A stretch of DNA of 9,648 nucleotides from an uncultured Hyphomonadaceae bacterium (GCA_938049795.1 CALLCD010000112.1:1-9648), one strand, 5' to 3'; counted from the stretch's first letter, positions 1-5,974 are shown. The notes: generated by a model from the sequence alone, not told the origin. Made by a program: numbers and translations.

Positions 1-371
1 AGCGCCACCGCAAAGCTTGCCGAATAGGTATAGTTCGACACACGCGGCCCGCCCTTGCCGCCGCCTGCCCGCTCGGTCGTCCGCGTCTCGCGCAGCCGCG
101 CCGCCCAGATCACCTGTCCGCCAACCCGCATCCGGCCATAAACATTCGGCACCCCTGCGCCTTCGCGGCTCTCCATCAGCCGGATGCTTTCAATGCGCGG
201 CCCTTCGGTCGTATTGCCAAAGATCGCTCCATCAATCCGGCTGCCGACAAAATTGCCAACCGCACTGCCAATCGCAGCCCCCGAGATCGAGAATCCGAGC
301 GCGCCAATGCCCTGCGGCAACAATGCAGATCCTGCCGCCTGCCCCAACGCTGAAAATGCTATTTGTGCCAT
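1..371 (-). CDS. g15: GTA host-specificity / baseplate protein (RcGTA gp15, 'megatron'), N-terminal fragment
   Basis: This is the start of the large tail-tip protein of RcGTA-like particles, which in the family usually runs past 1,000 residues, contains a TIM-barrel-like domain and acts in cell recognition and DNA delivery. Only 123 residues lie in the window; the gene continues past the left edge. The start at 371 is supported by a GAGGA ribosome site at 384-380, 8 nt upstream, and by a 4-nt gap from the g14 stop. The N-terminus (about residues 9-50) is a hydrophobic Gly/Ala-rich stretch, followed by the family-typical segment ending VYGRMRVGGQVIWAARL (residues 78-93) and a GGGKGG motif (103-108) before NYTYSASFAVA (113-123). 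This pattern of Gly-rich N-terminus, GRMRVGGQVIWA and GGGKG is characteristic of GTA gp15 and places the gene as last in the cluster. Position after g14 agrees. Confidence 0.93.
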   Translation of the reverse strand, partial: MAQIAFSALGQAAGSALLPQGIGALGFSISGAAIGSAVGNFVGSRIDGAIFGNTTEGPRIESIRLMESREGAGVPNVYGRMRVGGQVIWAARLRETRTTERAGGGKGGPRVSNYTYSASFAVA

Positions 372-375
372 AAAA

Positions 376-807
376 TCAATCCTCTAAATCAGGAAACTTG
401 AACGCCGCCGCAATCCGTCGCCGCCACCACGGCACAAGCCGCGTCTCCACCACCGCATGCCCCCAATAGGCGTGAATGATCCGGTCCTTGCCGCTCACAA
501 TTGCGCAATGCTTGGCCGGACATCCCGTACCCATACGGAACAAAAGAACGTCCCCCGGCTCTGCGCTGCCCGCCGGAATTTCAACCAGACACCGCCGCGC
601 CGCATTCAGCAACGTCTCCTCGCCCAACGCCTCCGCCCAGTCCGACGTGTAGGGTGGCGCAAGCTCTGGCTCCTCCCCGCAATGCGTTCGCCAGACCCCG
701 CGCAACAGGCCCAGACAATCGGTCCCGACCCCACGCAAGCTTGCCTGATGCTGATACGGTGTGCCCAGCCAGTCGCGCGCCGTGGCGACGATCTCGGCGC
801 GCGTCAT
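376..807 (-). CDS. g14: NlpC/P60 family peptidase, GTA tail-tip protein (RcGTA gp14)
   Basis: A 143-residue cysteine peptidase of the NlpC/P60 family, which cleaves peptidoglycan stem peptides. In GTA and siphophage tails it is thought to help the tail cross the cell wall. The catalytic Cys31 sits in GTDCLGLLRGVW (residues 28-39), preceded by the usual DWLGTPYQHQ segment. His100 in KHCAIVSG is the likely catalytic His, and His112 in IIHAYWGH the third polar residue. The segment EPGDVLLFRMG (83-93) is the standard strand before the His. The length is normal for GTA gp14. The start ATG overlaps the g13 stop as ATGA (807-804), so translation is probably coupled. It lies between the hub (g13) and the megatron (g15), as in RcGTA. 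Confidence 0.95.
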   Translation of the reverse strand: MTRAEIVATARDWLGTPYQHQASLRGVGTDCLGLLRGVWRTHCGEEPELAPPYTSDWAEALGEETLLNAARRCLVEIPAGSAEPGDVLLFRMGTGCPAKHCAIVSGKDRIIHAYWGHAVVETRLVPWWRRRIAAAFKFPDLED

Positions 808-1457
808 CGTCTCTCTCCGCTATTGCCCGAGGCCGCCGGCCCCGCCAGCACAGCGTCATTGCCCGGCATATGCGGAAAGCCGCGAAAATTGTCCACATTG
901 GCAAATAGCGCCTTACACGTCTCAAATCGCTGGTCGCATTTCAGGCCGGAAAACTGCGGATCATCAAGATTAACCCCGCACCGCTTATCCCCCAAAACCG
1001 CATCACACCGGCGCGAAAATATCCGTCCGACAGGCCGCTCGAAATCCGCCTTCAGCGACACAAGCTCCGCCTCGAACCCAAGCGCGCCATGAGTGATCTC
1101 CGTCAAACGCCCCGACCAGATATGGACAAAAAACTCCGGCCGCTCCCAGTCGACGCGATACACATCCACCCGCGCGCCATCCCACAGCCCTGCCCGCAAA
1201 TCTTCCTCCGAGACCGCCTCGCTCGAGAGCGCCCCTTGCGCTGCCGCCTGTCCGGGTTGCAGCCCTGTGCTTGCGGTAAACTCCCCCGCAGACAACGCCC
1301 CACCCGGCTCATAAGTCACGCCCTCAACCGTCAGTCTACGGTCATGATCGGTCACCCCGATCACGACCCCATCCGCCCGCATAAGCCGCCAACAAAGACA
1401 CGTCCGCGTCACCCCGATCGCAAGCCGCTCAGCAAATTCCGTCGCAAGAGTTTTCAT
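804..1457 (-). CDS. g13: GTA hub protein, DUF2163 / BR0599 family (RcGTA gp13)
   Basis: A 217-residue tail hub protein that joins the distal tail ring to the baseplate. The N-terminal DUF2163 part includes CLCWRLMRADGVVIGVTDHD (residues 20-39) and the segment WSGRLTEI (114-121). The C-terminal phage BR0599-type domain holds four cysteines at 151, 160, 174 and 181 in the pattern C-x8-C-x13-C-x6-C, followed by NFRGFPHMPG (190-199). Equivalent cysteines bind a [4Fe-4S] cluster in the lambda tail-tip protein gpL, and the same is likely here (inference). The protein is somewhat short against my recollection of about 290 residues for RcGTA gp13, but both domains look complete. The ATG at 1457 directly abuts the g12 TAG stop (1460-1458), which suggests coupled translation. 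Confidence 0.94.
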   Translation of the reverse strand: MKTLATEFAERLAIGVTRTCLCWRLMRADGVVIGVTDHDRRLTVEGVTYEPGGALSAGEFTASTGLQPGQAAAQGALSSEAVSEEDLRAGLWDGARVDVYRVDWERPEFFVHIWSGRLTEITHGALGFEAELVSLKADFERPVGRIFSRRCDAVLGDKRCGVNLDDPQFSGLKCDQRFETCKALFANVDNFRGFPHMPGNDAVLAGPAASGNSGERR

Positions 1458-2081
1458 CTAAACCTCCAACAATTCGACAATCGGCACCTGCCCCGCGCGC
1501 CCCGCACCGAACGCCTCGATACTGGTCGCCAATTGGTCGCTGTCAAACCGCACCGGCACATCAAACAGAAACCCCGCCGTGATCACCGCACCCGTCTCCG
1601 GCGCTTCGGAAAACCGCACCTCGCCACGCGTCGTGCTGACCACCACGCCCGACTGTTCCTCACCATTAATCGCCACACGGACGGTCCCGCCCACGGGCTT
1701 GTAAATCCGCCGCGCCGTATCGCCATATTGCTTGGTCAGGGCAAAGACTGTCTGTGTCCCATCGCCAAGCCCCAAGACTTGATCCGTCGGTGTAACATCC
1801 GCATCCGGACGCCCCGATCTGTCATCCACGAGATCGCGAAACCGGAAGCCATGCAGCCGCCCACGTCGCGCCTCGAAGAACATGGTAAGTTCATGTAATT
1901 GCTCTATTTTTGTGACCGCGCCGCCAAGCTCCCAATGCCGCCTTGATCCGGCCCAGACGGCATTCCTCACCTCGCCGCCGCTTGCCAGCGCCACGACTTC
2001 TGTCCGCCGTTCTGGTCCGCCCTGCGCGCCAAAGGCCAACGCCAAAGGCAATCTCACTTCATGAAATTCGCTCATGCTCAT
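1458..2081 (-). CDS. g12: GTA distal tail protein, DUF2460 (RcGTA gp12)
   Basis: A 207-residue DUF2460 protein (TIGR02217 family), the distal tail protein that caps the tail tube and anchors the hub. Family hallmarks are visible along its length: FHEVRLPLALAFGAQGGPER near the N-terminus (residues 6-25), RRHWELGG and the helix with FFEARRGRLHGFRFRDLVD (68-86), the DGTQTVFALTK strand pair, and the C-terminal VPVRFDSDQLATSIEAF followed by VPIVEL. The length is typical for the family. The ATG at 2081 overlaps the g11 stop as ATGA (2081-2078). A second in-frame ATG lies at 2075, so the true start could be two codons later. It is followed without any gap by g13. Confidence 0.95.
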   Translation of the reverse strand: MSMSEFHEVRLPLALAFGAQGGPERRTEVVALASGGEVRNAVWAGSRRHWELGGAVTKIEQLHELTMFFEARRGRLHGFRFRDLVDDRSGRPDADVTPTDQVLGLGDGTQTVFALTKQYGDTARRIYKPVGGTVRVAINGEEQSGVVVSTTRGEVRFSEAPETGAVITAGFLFDVPVRFDSDQLATSIEAFGAGRAGQVPIVELLEV

Positions 2082-2461
2082 ATGAACCGCCCTCCAGCAG
2101 ACGCCGCCTGCGCCAACGCCGTCGAAATCGCCCCGCGGCTCGCCATTACCGATTGCGCATTGGCCCCCGCTCCAAGATTGAGGTTCATGTTCACCGTTTG
2201 CGACGGACCACCCCCGCCAATCCCCGCCACGAGCGCCTCGGCCGCAATGCGCGCCAGATCCCGCAAGATACCCTCGGCCATGCGCGAAAAGTCGAGCTCC
2301 CCGCTTCTCGCCGCACGCCCAAGCGCCGCTTCAATCCGTGTGCCCGCCTGATCAAAAGCCCTGCCCAGAGCATCCGCCGCCGCCTGTCCCGGCCCATCGG
2401 CCAGTTCCTGCAAAGCATCGCCCGCGCGCGCCAAATCGCGATCAATATCGTCCATATCCAT
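2078..2461 (-). CDS. g11: Short phage tail tape-measure protein (RcGTA gp11)
   Basis: A 127-residue protein in the tape-measure slot between the tail assembly chaperones and the distal tail protein. It has two parts: an Ala-rich helical N-terminus (residues 5-50) and a segment GELDFSRMAEGILRDLARIAAEALV (54-78) that resembles the C-terminal motif of lambda-type tape measures ('tG.l.f..l...il.dl.r.a'). A Gly-rich stretch and an Asn/Leu-rich MNLNLGAGAN follow. It has no long coiled coil and is clearly shorter than RcGTA gp11 (about 220 residues from memory). The listed start forms TAATG with the g10.1 stop. A second in-frame ATG at 2455 is better spaced (8 nt) from the AAGGA at about 2468-2464, so the true start may be there. 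Confidence 0.88.
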   Translation of the reverse strand: MDMDDIDRDLARAGDALQELADGPGQAAADALGRAFDQAGTRIEAALGRAARSGELDFSRMAEGILRDLARIAAEALVAGIGGGGPSQTVNMNLNLGAGANAQSVMASRGAISTALAQAASAGGRFI

Positions 2462-2634
2462 TATCCTTTGTCTGGAAATTCTTCCATCAGTCCGGCAAGC
2501 TCAGACGGCCGCAATCCGCCCGCATCGCTCCCGGCCATCCATCGCCATTCTTTCAAACTCAGCGCCCAGAAATCAGCCGCCGTCACGCCCGCCGACAGCG
2601 CCGCGCGGAGCATTTCGTCCCAGGGCAACATCAT
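2461..2634 (-). CDS. g10.1: Small phage tail assembly chaperone (RcGTA gp10.1, TIGR02216-like)
   Basis: A 57-residue protein, easily missed because of its size. Its translation begins MMLPWDEMLRAALSAG, continues through TAADFWALSLKEWRWMAG (residues 18-35) and ends PSELAGLMEEFPDKG (43-57). The DFWALSLKE core and the closing LMEEFPD match the small family TIGR02216 / Phage_TAC_6 that sits after gp10 in RcGTA-like clusters. Its role there is presumed to be tail assembly, by analogy with lambda gpG/gpGT; this is inference. The first ATG (2634) overlaps the g10 stop as ATGA, and a second ATG follows immediately at 2631. Its TAA stop shares one base with the ATG of g11 (TAATG). Confidence 0.9.
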   Translation of the reverse strand: MMLPWDEMLRAALSAGVTAADFWALSLKEWRWMAGSDAGGLRPSELAGLMEEFPDKG

Positions 2635-2930
2635 CCAAGCAGCCCCAGCCGAAACGCCTCGGCCACCGCCTTCGCCGCAGCCCCCGGCGCCAGATCCGCC
2701 GCCTCGATCCCGTCGGCAATCTCCGCCTCGCCGCCACCCCGCAAGAGCGCACCCACCACCGTGACGAGATCACGCGCACACCAGGTCCGTATACGGACAT
2801 TCAATTCAGAAAGCTCCGTACACCCGAACGCCGTTTCAATCTCGGCCAGCGCCCCAAGCGTGAGACAGAGCCGGCGCTCCACTCCGCCAATCCGCAAGCC
2901 CACTTCGCCGCGCGCGCCGTTCACACTCAT
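2631..2930 (-). CDS. g10: GTA gp10 family tail assembly protein (Phage_TAC_11-like)
   Basis: A 99-residue member of the 'gene transfer agent family protein' group that follows the major tail gene in RcGTA-like clusters. The N-terminal half has the family pattern NGARGEVGLRIGGVERRLCL (residues 3-22) leading into LGALAEIETAFG (25-36), the conserved helix at the start of the domain. The C-terminal half is Ala/Gly-rich with an acidic patch (about 65-82). It is thought to chaperone tail tube or tape-measure assembly. The ATG at 2930 overlaps the g9 stop (ATGA, 2930-2927), and its own stop overlaps the g10.1 start in the same way. I saw no slippery heptamer that would suggest a gp10/gp10.1 frameshift fusion. 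Confidence 0.9.
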   Translation of the reverse strand: MSVNGARGEVGLRIGGVERRLCLTLGALAEIETAFGCTELSELNVRIRTWCARDLVTVVGALLRGGGEAEIADGIEAADLAPGAAAKAVAEAFRLGLLG

Positions 2931-3340
2931 GCCGCAACCTCAAAGCTCAGTGCGCCTGCACTTTCCAGCGTTACCGTGAACGCCGCCTCGCCATCATGCT
3001 CGCCCGAATAGGCCAGCGCCGAAATCTGGAACGGCCCCTCGATGACACCAAACTCCGGCAGAATAAGTTGCCATCGGCCAATCTCGCCCGCAAAAAACAG
3101 AGCCCGCATCCGCGCATCCGATGGCTTGTCCTTAAACACACCCGCTCCGCTCAGCCGCGCCGATTTCACGCCCGCCCCGCCAATAAGTTCGCGCCACGCC
3201 TCCGGACTGTCCGTGTTCGTCCCGTCCACATTTGCCGCCGAGAGCTGCAGATTTTTCGTCCGTATGCCCGCAACCGTCATAAACTGGCCCGCCTCATCAG
3301 CCAGTTTCAACAAGACATCTCTTCCTCTTTGGCCCGCCAT
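2927..3340 (-). CDS. g9: Major tail tube protein (RcGTA gp9, TIGR02126-like)
   Basis: A 137-residue phage major tail protein, which stacks in rings to form the tail tube. Diagnostic segments are GRDVLLKLADEAGQFMTVAG (residues 6-25), the threonine/asparagine-rich VDGTNTDSPEAWRELI (38-53), GVKSARLSGAGVFKD (57-71), WQLILPEFGVIEGPFQISAL (89-108) and the C-terminal FTVTLESAGALSFE. This pattern is shared with TP901-1-type and GTA gp9 tail proteins, and the length is normal. The ATG at 3340 shares one base with the g8 stop (TGATG), and its stop overlaps the start of g10 by 4 nt. Confidence 0.95.
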   Translation of the reverse strand: MAGQRGRDVLLKLADEAGQFMTVAGIRTKNLQLSAANVDGTNTDSPEAWRELIGGAGVKSARLSGAGVFKDKPSDARMRALFFAGEIGRWQLILPEFGVIEGPFQISALAYSGEHDGEAAFTVTLESAGALSFEVAA

Positions 3341-3774
3341 CAGCTCGCCTCCTCAGTTACAATCCGTATCCGTAATATGCCGCGAAACGCCTGCCGGTCG
3401 CGCGTGCGGAACACGTCGCCATAGGTCGGATAAGCCAGCACCACGATCTGCCCCGCAGGCGCAATGCTCGCCCGCTCCGCCGCCGCCCTGAGCGCGCCAA
3501 GCGCCTCTTTCGCATAGGCCCGCCCGCCAAAGCGCGAAGCCACCGCAAAGGTCAAAATATGCTCCGTCCCCGCAACACCTGCCGAGCCCGCAGGCCGCGT
3601 CTCGTGTCGTTCCAGCGTCGCATACGGATAGGCCGGTCCCTGCGTTTCGTCATCATAGACCCGCGCCGGCGAGCCAAATTGCGCCTGCACATCCGGGTCT
3701 GCCCGCAGTGCGTCCATGACCGCTTTGAGCAGCTGGCATTCGGCGTCCGCATTCAAAATTGTTCCGTCCGCCAT
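3340..3774 (-). CDS. g8: Tail terminator / completion protein, DUF3168 (RcGTA gp8)
   Basis: A 144-residue DUF3168 protein, the family of tail terminators (as lambda gpU) that cap the tail tube and join it to the head. The family pattern is clear: LKAVMDALRADPDVQAQFG (residues 16-34) then PARVYDDETQGPAYPYATLE (36-55), where the PYPY/PYA strand is typical. Later come HILTFAVASRFGG (72-84) and the helix KEALGALRAAAERA, and a final strand ends RGILRIRIVTEE. The ATG at 3774 shares one base with the TAA stop of g6, so the gene follows g6 with no room for g7, which normally lies between them. Confidence 0.93.
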   Translation of the reverse strand: MADGTILNADAECQLLKAVMDALRADPDVQAQFGSPARVYDDETQGPAYPYATLERHETRPAGSAGVAGTEHILTFAVASRFGGRAYAKEALGALRAAAERASIAPAGQIVVLAYPTYGDVFRTRDRQAFRGILRIRIVTEEAS

Positions 3775-4328
3775 TACAGTCGCACCCCCTGATAGGGCAT
3801 CAGCAGATCGTCCACCTCATGCGGGAACGCCTCGTCATCGCCGTCGCCATTGCGCAGCCGATAGCCTTGCGCGGCCAGCAATTTCAACGCCAGCTTCAAA
3901 TCATCCGGCACAGCCCCCGCATCCTCGAACCCCGCTTCGAACACCACCTCGACCACCGCGCCAGCAGGCAACACCGCCAGCCCCGTCCAGGGTTTGCGGC
4001 ACAATCGTCCGTCTGACAGCATAAAGCCCCCGGTCACATCCTCAGCCGCATCGCCATGCACCGTCCGTACCGCGATCAGTTCATGCAGAGGCCCGGGCCG
4101 AAGCACAATCCCGCGCCCGGCCAGTCCGCTCGGCCAACCGGAATATTCCACCCGCAGCGTCCGGCGCACCAGCGCCATATCAAGCTCGTTCTCCAGCCGC
4201 GCCCGCGCGCTCGAAATCAGATCGGCGACAAGCGCGTCTTCTCCATCATGGCCGATCCGCAAATAATCCTTCACCGCAGACAGAGACACAGGCTCCCCAT
4301 CCGGCGGCGTCAAAACGCTCGTTTTCAT
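3774..4328 (-). CDS. g6: Head-tail connector protein, gp6-like (RcGTA gp6, TIGR02215 / phiE125 gp8 family)
   Basis: A 184-residue head-tail connector (adaptor) protein, which docks on the portal and begins the neck. The N-terminus MKTSVLTPPDGEPVSLSAVK is followed by DYLRIGHDGEDALVADLISS (residues 21-40) and ARARLENELDMALVRRTL, the hallmark of the gp6-like connector fold. A beta-rich middle and a helical C-terminus DDLKLALKLLAAQGYRLRN follow. The open frame extends upstream to 4568, but that part runs through the repeats of the g5-g6 gap. The start at 4328 is chosen because family similarity begins there and an AAGGA site lies at 4341-4337, 8 nt upstream. No g7-like domain is fused to it. Confidence 0.93.
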   Translation of the reverse strand: MKTSVLTPPDGEPVSLSAVKDYLRIGHDGEDALVADLISSARARLENELDMALVRRTLRVEYSGWPSGLAGRGIVLRPGPLHELIAVRTVHGDAAEDVTGGFMLSDGRLCRKPWTGLAVLPAGAVVEVVFEAGFEDAGAVPDDLKLALKLLAAQGYRLRNGDGDDEAFPHEVDDLLMPYQGVRL

Positions 4329-4349
4329 TTCTGATTTCCTTTGTTTCCA

Positions 4350-4411
4350 CCCCTCCAAAGAGCGACCCGCACCAAAGCACGGGCCGCCCCTGTCCTCCGC
4401 GCAGGGAGGGG
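4350..4411 (-). repeat. Inverted repeat with possible stem upstream of g6
   Basis: On the transcript strand CCCCTCC (4411-4405) can pair perfectly with GGAGGGG (4356-4350), enclosing about 48 nt. Inside lies a second possible hairpin, CCCGTGC-TTTG-GTGCGGG, with two G-U pairs. A competing short hairpin, CCTCC-CTGCGC-GGAGG (4409-4394), uses the same left arm. The element ends about 20 nt before the g6 start codon, so it could affect access to the g6 ribosome site. It may also be a copy of a genomic intergenic repeat. No terminator-like T run follows it. Confidence 0.4.
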
Positions 4412-4475
4412 TATACGCGGAGAACCTCTTGTTACGGATCAAATTTCCACCGGCATCCACATCAAGATACCGCCT

Positions 4476-4546
4476 CCCCAGCATACGCTGGGGTCCATGG
4501 CCATCAACTCCGCTCCATGCCGCCATGGACGCCAGCGTACGCTGGC
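4476..4546. repeat. Inverted pair of REP-like palindromic repeats
   Basis: Two 24-nt arms, 4477-4500 and the reverse complement of 4523-4546, match at 21 of 24 positions and face each other across 22 nt. Each arm contains its own palindrome. 4531-4546 (GCCAGCGTACGCTGGC) is a perfect 16-bp palindrome; 4476-4493 (CCCCAGCATACGCTGGGG) has 7-bp arms. Two of the three differences between the arms swap a C-G for a G-C pair, so the hairpin is kept. Both arms end in a CCATGG palindrome. The arrangement resembles a BIME, the paired REP elements dispersed between bacterial genes. Confidence 0.65.
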
Positions 4547-4591
4547 AAAACGGCGTTTGGCGTACCACGAGCTTGCAATAACAAACCCGCG

Positions 4592-4690
4592 GCCCTGAGC
4601 ACGATCCATCATGACGCCAAGCGTCACGGGTGATCGAACCAAACAGCCCTGAGCATGATCCATCGTGACGCTACGCATCACGGGCGATCA
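4592..4690 (-). repeat. Tandem pair of hairpin-forming repeats (54-nt period)
   Basis: Copies at 4592-4636 and 4646-4690 match at 38 of 45 positions, offset by 54. On the transcript strand each folds into an outer 5-bp stem (CGATC/GATCG or TGATC/GATCA), a 3x3 internal loop, an inner 8-bp stem (CGTGACGC/GCGTCATG or CGTGATGC/GCGTCACG) and a 3-nt loop. The outer stem shows a compensatory C-G to T-A change. The two inner-stem differences become G-U pairs on the minus strand but A-C mismatches on the plus strand. The remaining differences fall in loops. The downstream copy in plus coordinates ends 2 nt from the capsid stop codon. Confidence 0.7.
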
Positions 4691-4692
4691 GG

Positions 4693-5871
4693 CTAGAACC
4701 TCATCACTTTGATCGCGTCAAAGTTCTGCACACCGCCGCCAACGCGCTTGGTTGTGTAGAACAGGACGAACGGCTTGGCCGAGAACGGATCGCGCAGCAC
4801 ACGCGTGCCGACCCGGTCCACAATCAGATAGCCGCGCCGGAAATCGCCAAACGCAATCGCCGCATTGCCCGCGCCAATGTCCGGCATGTCCTCGATCTCG
4901 GTCACGCCATAGCCCAGCAGCGTCGCCGCTTCGCCGCCCGTGCCCGGTTGCCAGAGATAACGCCCATCGGCATCCTTGAGCTTGCGCACTTGCGACACCG
5001 TCCGGCGGTTCATCACAAACCGGCCATTGGCCCGAAACTGCGATTTGGGTGCATAGATCAGATCAATCAGGCTGTCAGCCGCATCCGGCCCGGCGAAATC
5101 GCCCTGAACCGCGCCAATTTTGCCCCATTCGTGCGCGCCCTGGTCAACAATATCATGGCTCAGAAGCCCGCGCGGTTTGCCCACGCCGTCGCCAGTGATG
5201 AAGGCCGCGCTTTCCTGGGTTGCAAACGCCGCTTCGACCTCATCGGCGAGCCACGCATCAACGTCCGAGAACGCATCTTCCAGAAGAGTCTGCGTCGCCG
5301 CCGGTTGCGCAAAAAGCTCGCCCGCCGGAAACTCGACAAGAGACAGACCTTCGGTCGCCGTTTGCGGGCGCGCTTCGGTTTCGCTCGCCCAGCGCGCTTC
5401 AACCCCAAGCCCGATGGGCTTGCGGAACGTGCCCGAAGAGGTCTGGCGCACTGTTGCAATCTGACGCATCGGGCTTGCCGCCATCAGGCGCGCTTCAATC
5501 AGTTGATCAAGCTCAGGCGGGGCGACATAACCGCCCTGATCCTCAGTGCCCGAATTGAGCGATTTGAGGTTCAGCCCGGCAATCCCGCTATCATCGCCAG
5601 AACGAATATAGCGGTCCCATGCGCCCGAATGTTCGGCATTGACCGGCGCATCACCGGACAGGTCCGCACGCGCCGATTTCAGGCTCAGCGCCTCAAGCCG
5701 TTTGTCAATCCGCGCCAGTTTCTCATCGAGCAGCGGATCGGCTTTGCCGCGCTTTTCAATCTCGGCCAGCCGCGCCTCATTGGCATGTTTATACGCTTCA
5801 AACACGGCCAGCGCTTCGGCCTGGCCCGTCTTCACATTTCGGCCTTTGGCCATTTTGGTTTCCTTGGTCAT
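4693..5871 (-). CDS. g5: Major capsid protein, HK97 family (RcGTA gp5)
   Basis: A 392-residue HK97-fold major capsid protein that builds the GTA head. Residues 1-75 are charged and helical (EAYKHANEARLAEIEKRGKA, then DEKLARIDKRLEAL), the scaffolding-like delta domain that the prohead protease removes. The mature part begins about residue 100 and shows family motifs: EDQGGYVAPPELDQLI (110-125), MRQIATVRQTSSGTFRKPIG, ITGDGVGKPRGLL, NRRTVSQVRKLKDADGRYLWQ and the C-terminal GDFRRGYLIVDR followed by a short PFVLFYTTKRVGG. The start at 5871 has AAGGA at 5881-5877, 5 nt upstream; a second ATG at 5853 is also preceded by AAGGA, and either is possible. Length is normal for RcGTA gp5. Confidence 0.96.
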   Translation of the reverse strand: MTKETKMAKGRNVKTGQAEALAVFEAYKHANEARLAEIEKRGKADPLLDEKLARIDKRLEALSLKSARADLSGDAPVNAEHSGAWDRYIRSGDDSGIAGLNLKSLNSGTEDQGGYVAPPELDQLIEARLMAASPMRQIATVRQTSSGTFRKPIGLGVEARWASETEARPQTATEGLSLVEFPAGELFAQPAATQTLLEDAFSDVDAWLADEVEAAFATQESAAFITGDGVGKPRGLLSHDIVDQGAHEWGKIGAVQGDFAGPDAADSLIDLIYAPKSQFRANGRFVMNRRTVSQVRKLKDADGRYLWQPGTGGEAATLLGYGVTEIEDMPDIGAGNAAIAFGDFRRGYLIVDRVGTRVLRDPFSAKPFVLFYTTKRVGGGVQNFDAIKVMRF

Positions 5872-5974
5872 ATCAATCCTTTTCCCTAAGGTTCACTCTC
5901 CCCGTCATCTCCCCCGATCGGTCGGGGCAGAAGCAGTCTCTCCAATGAAGCGGGGGCCTTCACTGGCCGTTCTG
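5872..5974 (-). promoter_or_regulatory. Protease-capsid spacer with a hairpin
   Basis: The 103-nt gap between g4 and g5 contains CCCCGACCGATCGGGG on the transcript strand (5927-5912), a 6-bp stem with a 4-nt loop. No T run follows, so it is not a clear intrinsic terminator. It precedes the capsid ribosome site by about 30 nt. It could be an mRNA processing or stability element, or a short dispersed repeat; the sequence alone does not decide. Confidence 0.4.

Larger units (their letters stand above)
4329..4692. other. 364-nt repeat-rich gap between capsid and connector genes
   Basis: This stretch holds no credible gene on either strand. Open frames crossing it are made from the repeats and show no family resemblance. 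Reading with the transcript (minus strand) it holds, in order, a tandem pair of hairpin elements (4690-4592), about 45 nt with no feature I recognise (4590-4547), an inverted pair of REP-like palindromes (4546-4476), a short unassigned stretch, a possible long-range stem (4411-4350) and the g6 ribosome site. It is by far the longest gap in the cluster. I take it to be an insertion of chromosomal intergenic repeats or a structured mRNA spacer. Confidence 0.75.

Noticed and set aside
2461..2930. Programmed frameshift between g10 and g10.1, as in lambda G/GT
   Set aside because: The genes have their own starts with an ATGA overlap, and no slippery heptamer is visible at the junction.
4329..4681. 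Open frames across the g5-g6 gap (upstream extension of g6 to 4568 and a frame at 4681-4439)
   Set aside because: They are composed of the hairpin and palindrome repeats, have no plausible ribosome sites and resemble no protein family; they do not represent a missing g7.
4592..4690. CRISPR array
   Set aside because: There are only two imperfect copies, with intervening sequence of about 9 nt, not spacer-length unique DNA, and no cas gene.
5912..5927. Intrinsic terminator before the capsid gene
   Set aside because: The hairpin is followed by no T run, and the capsid must be co-expressed with the genes upstream, so termination is unlikely.
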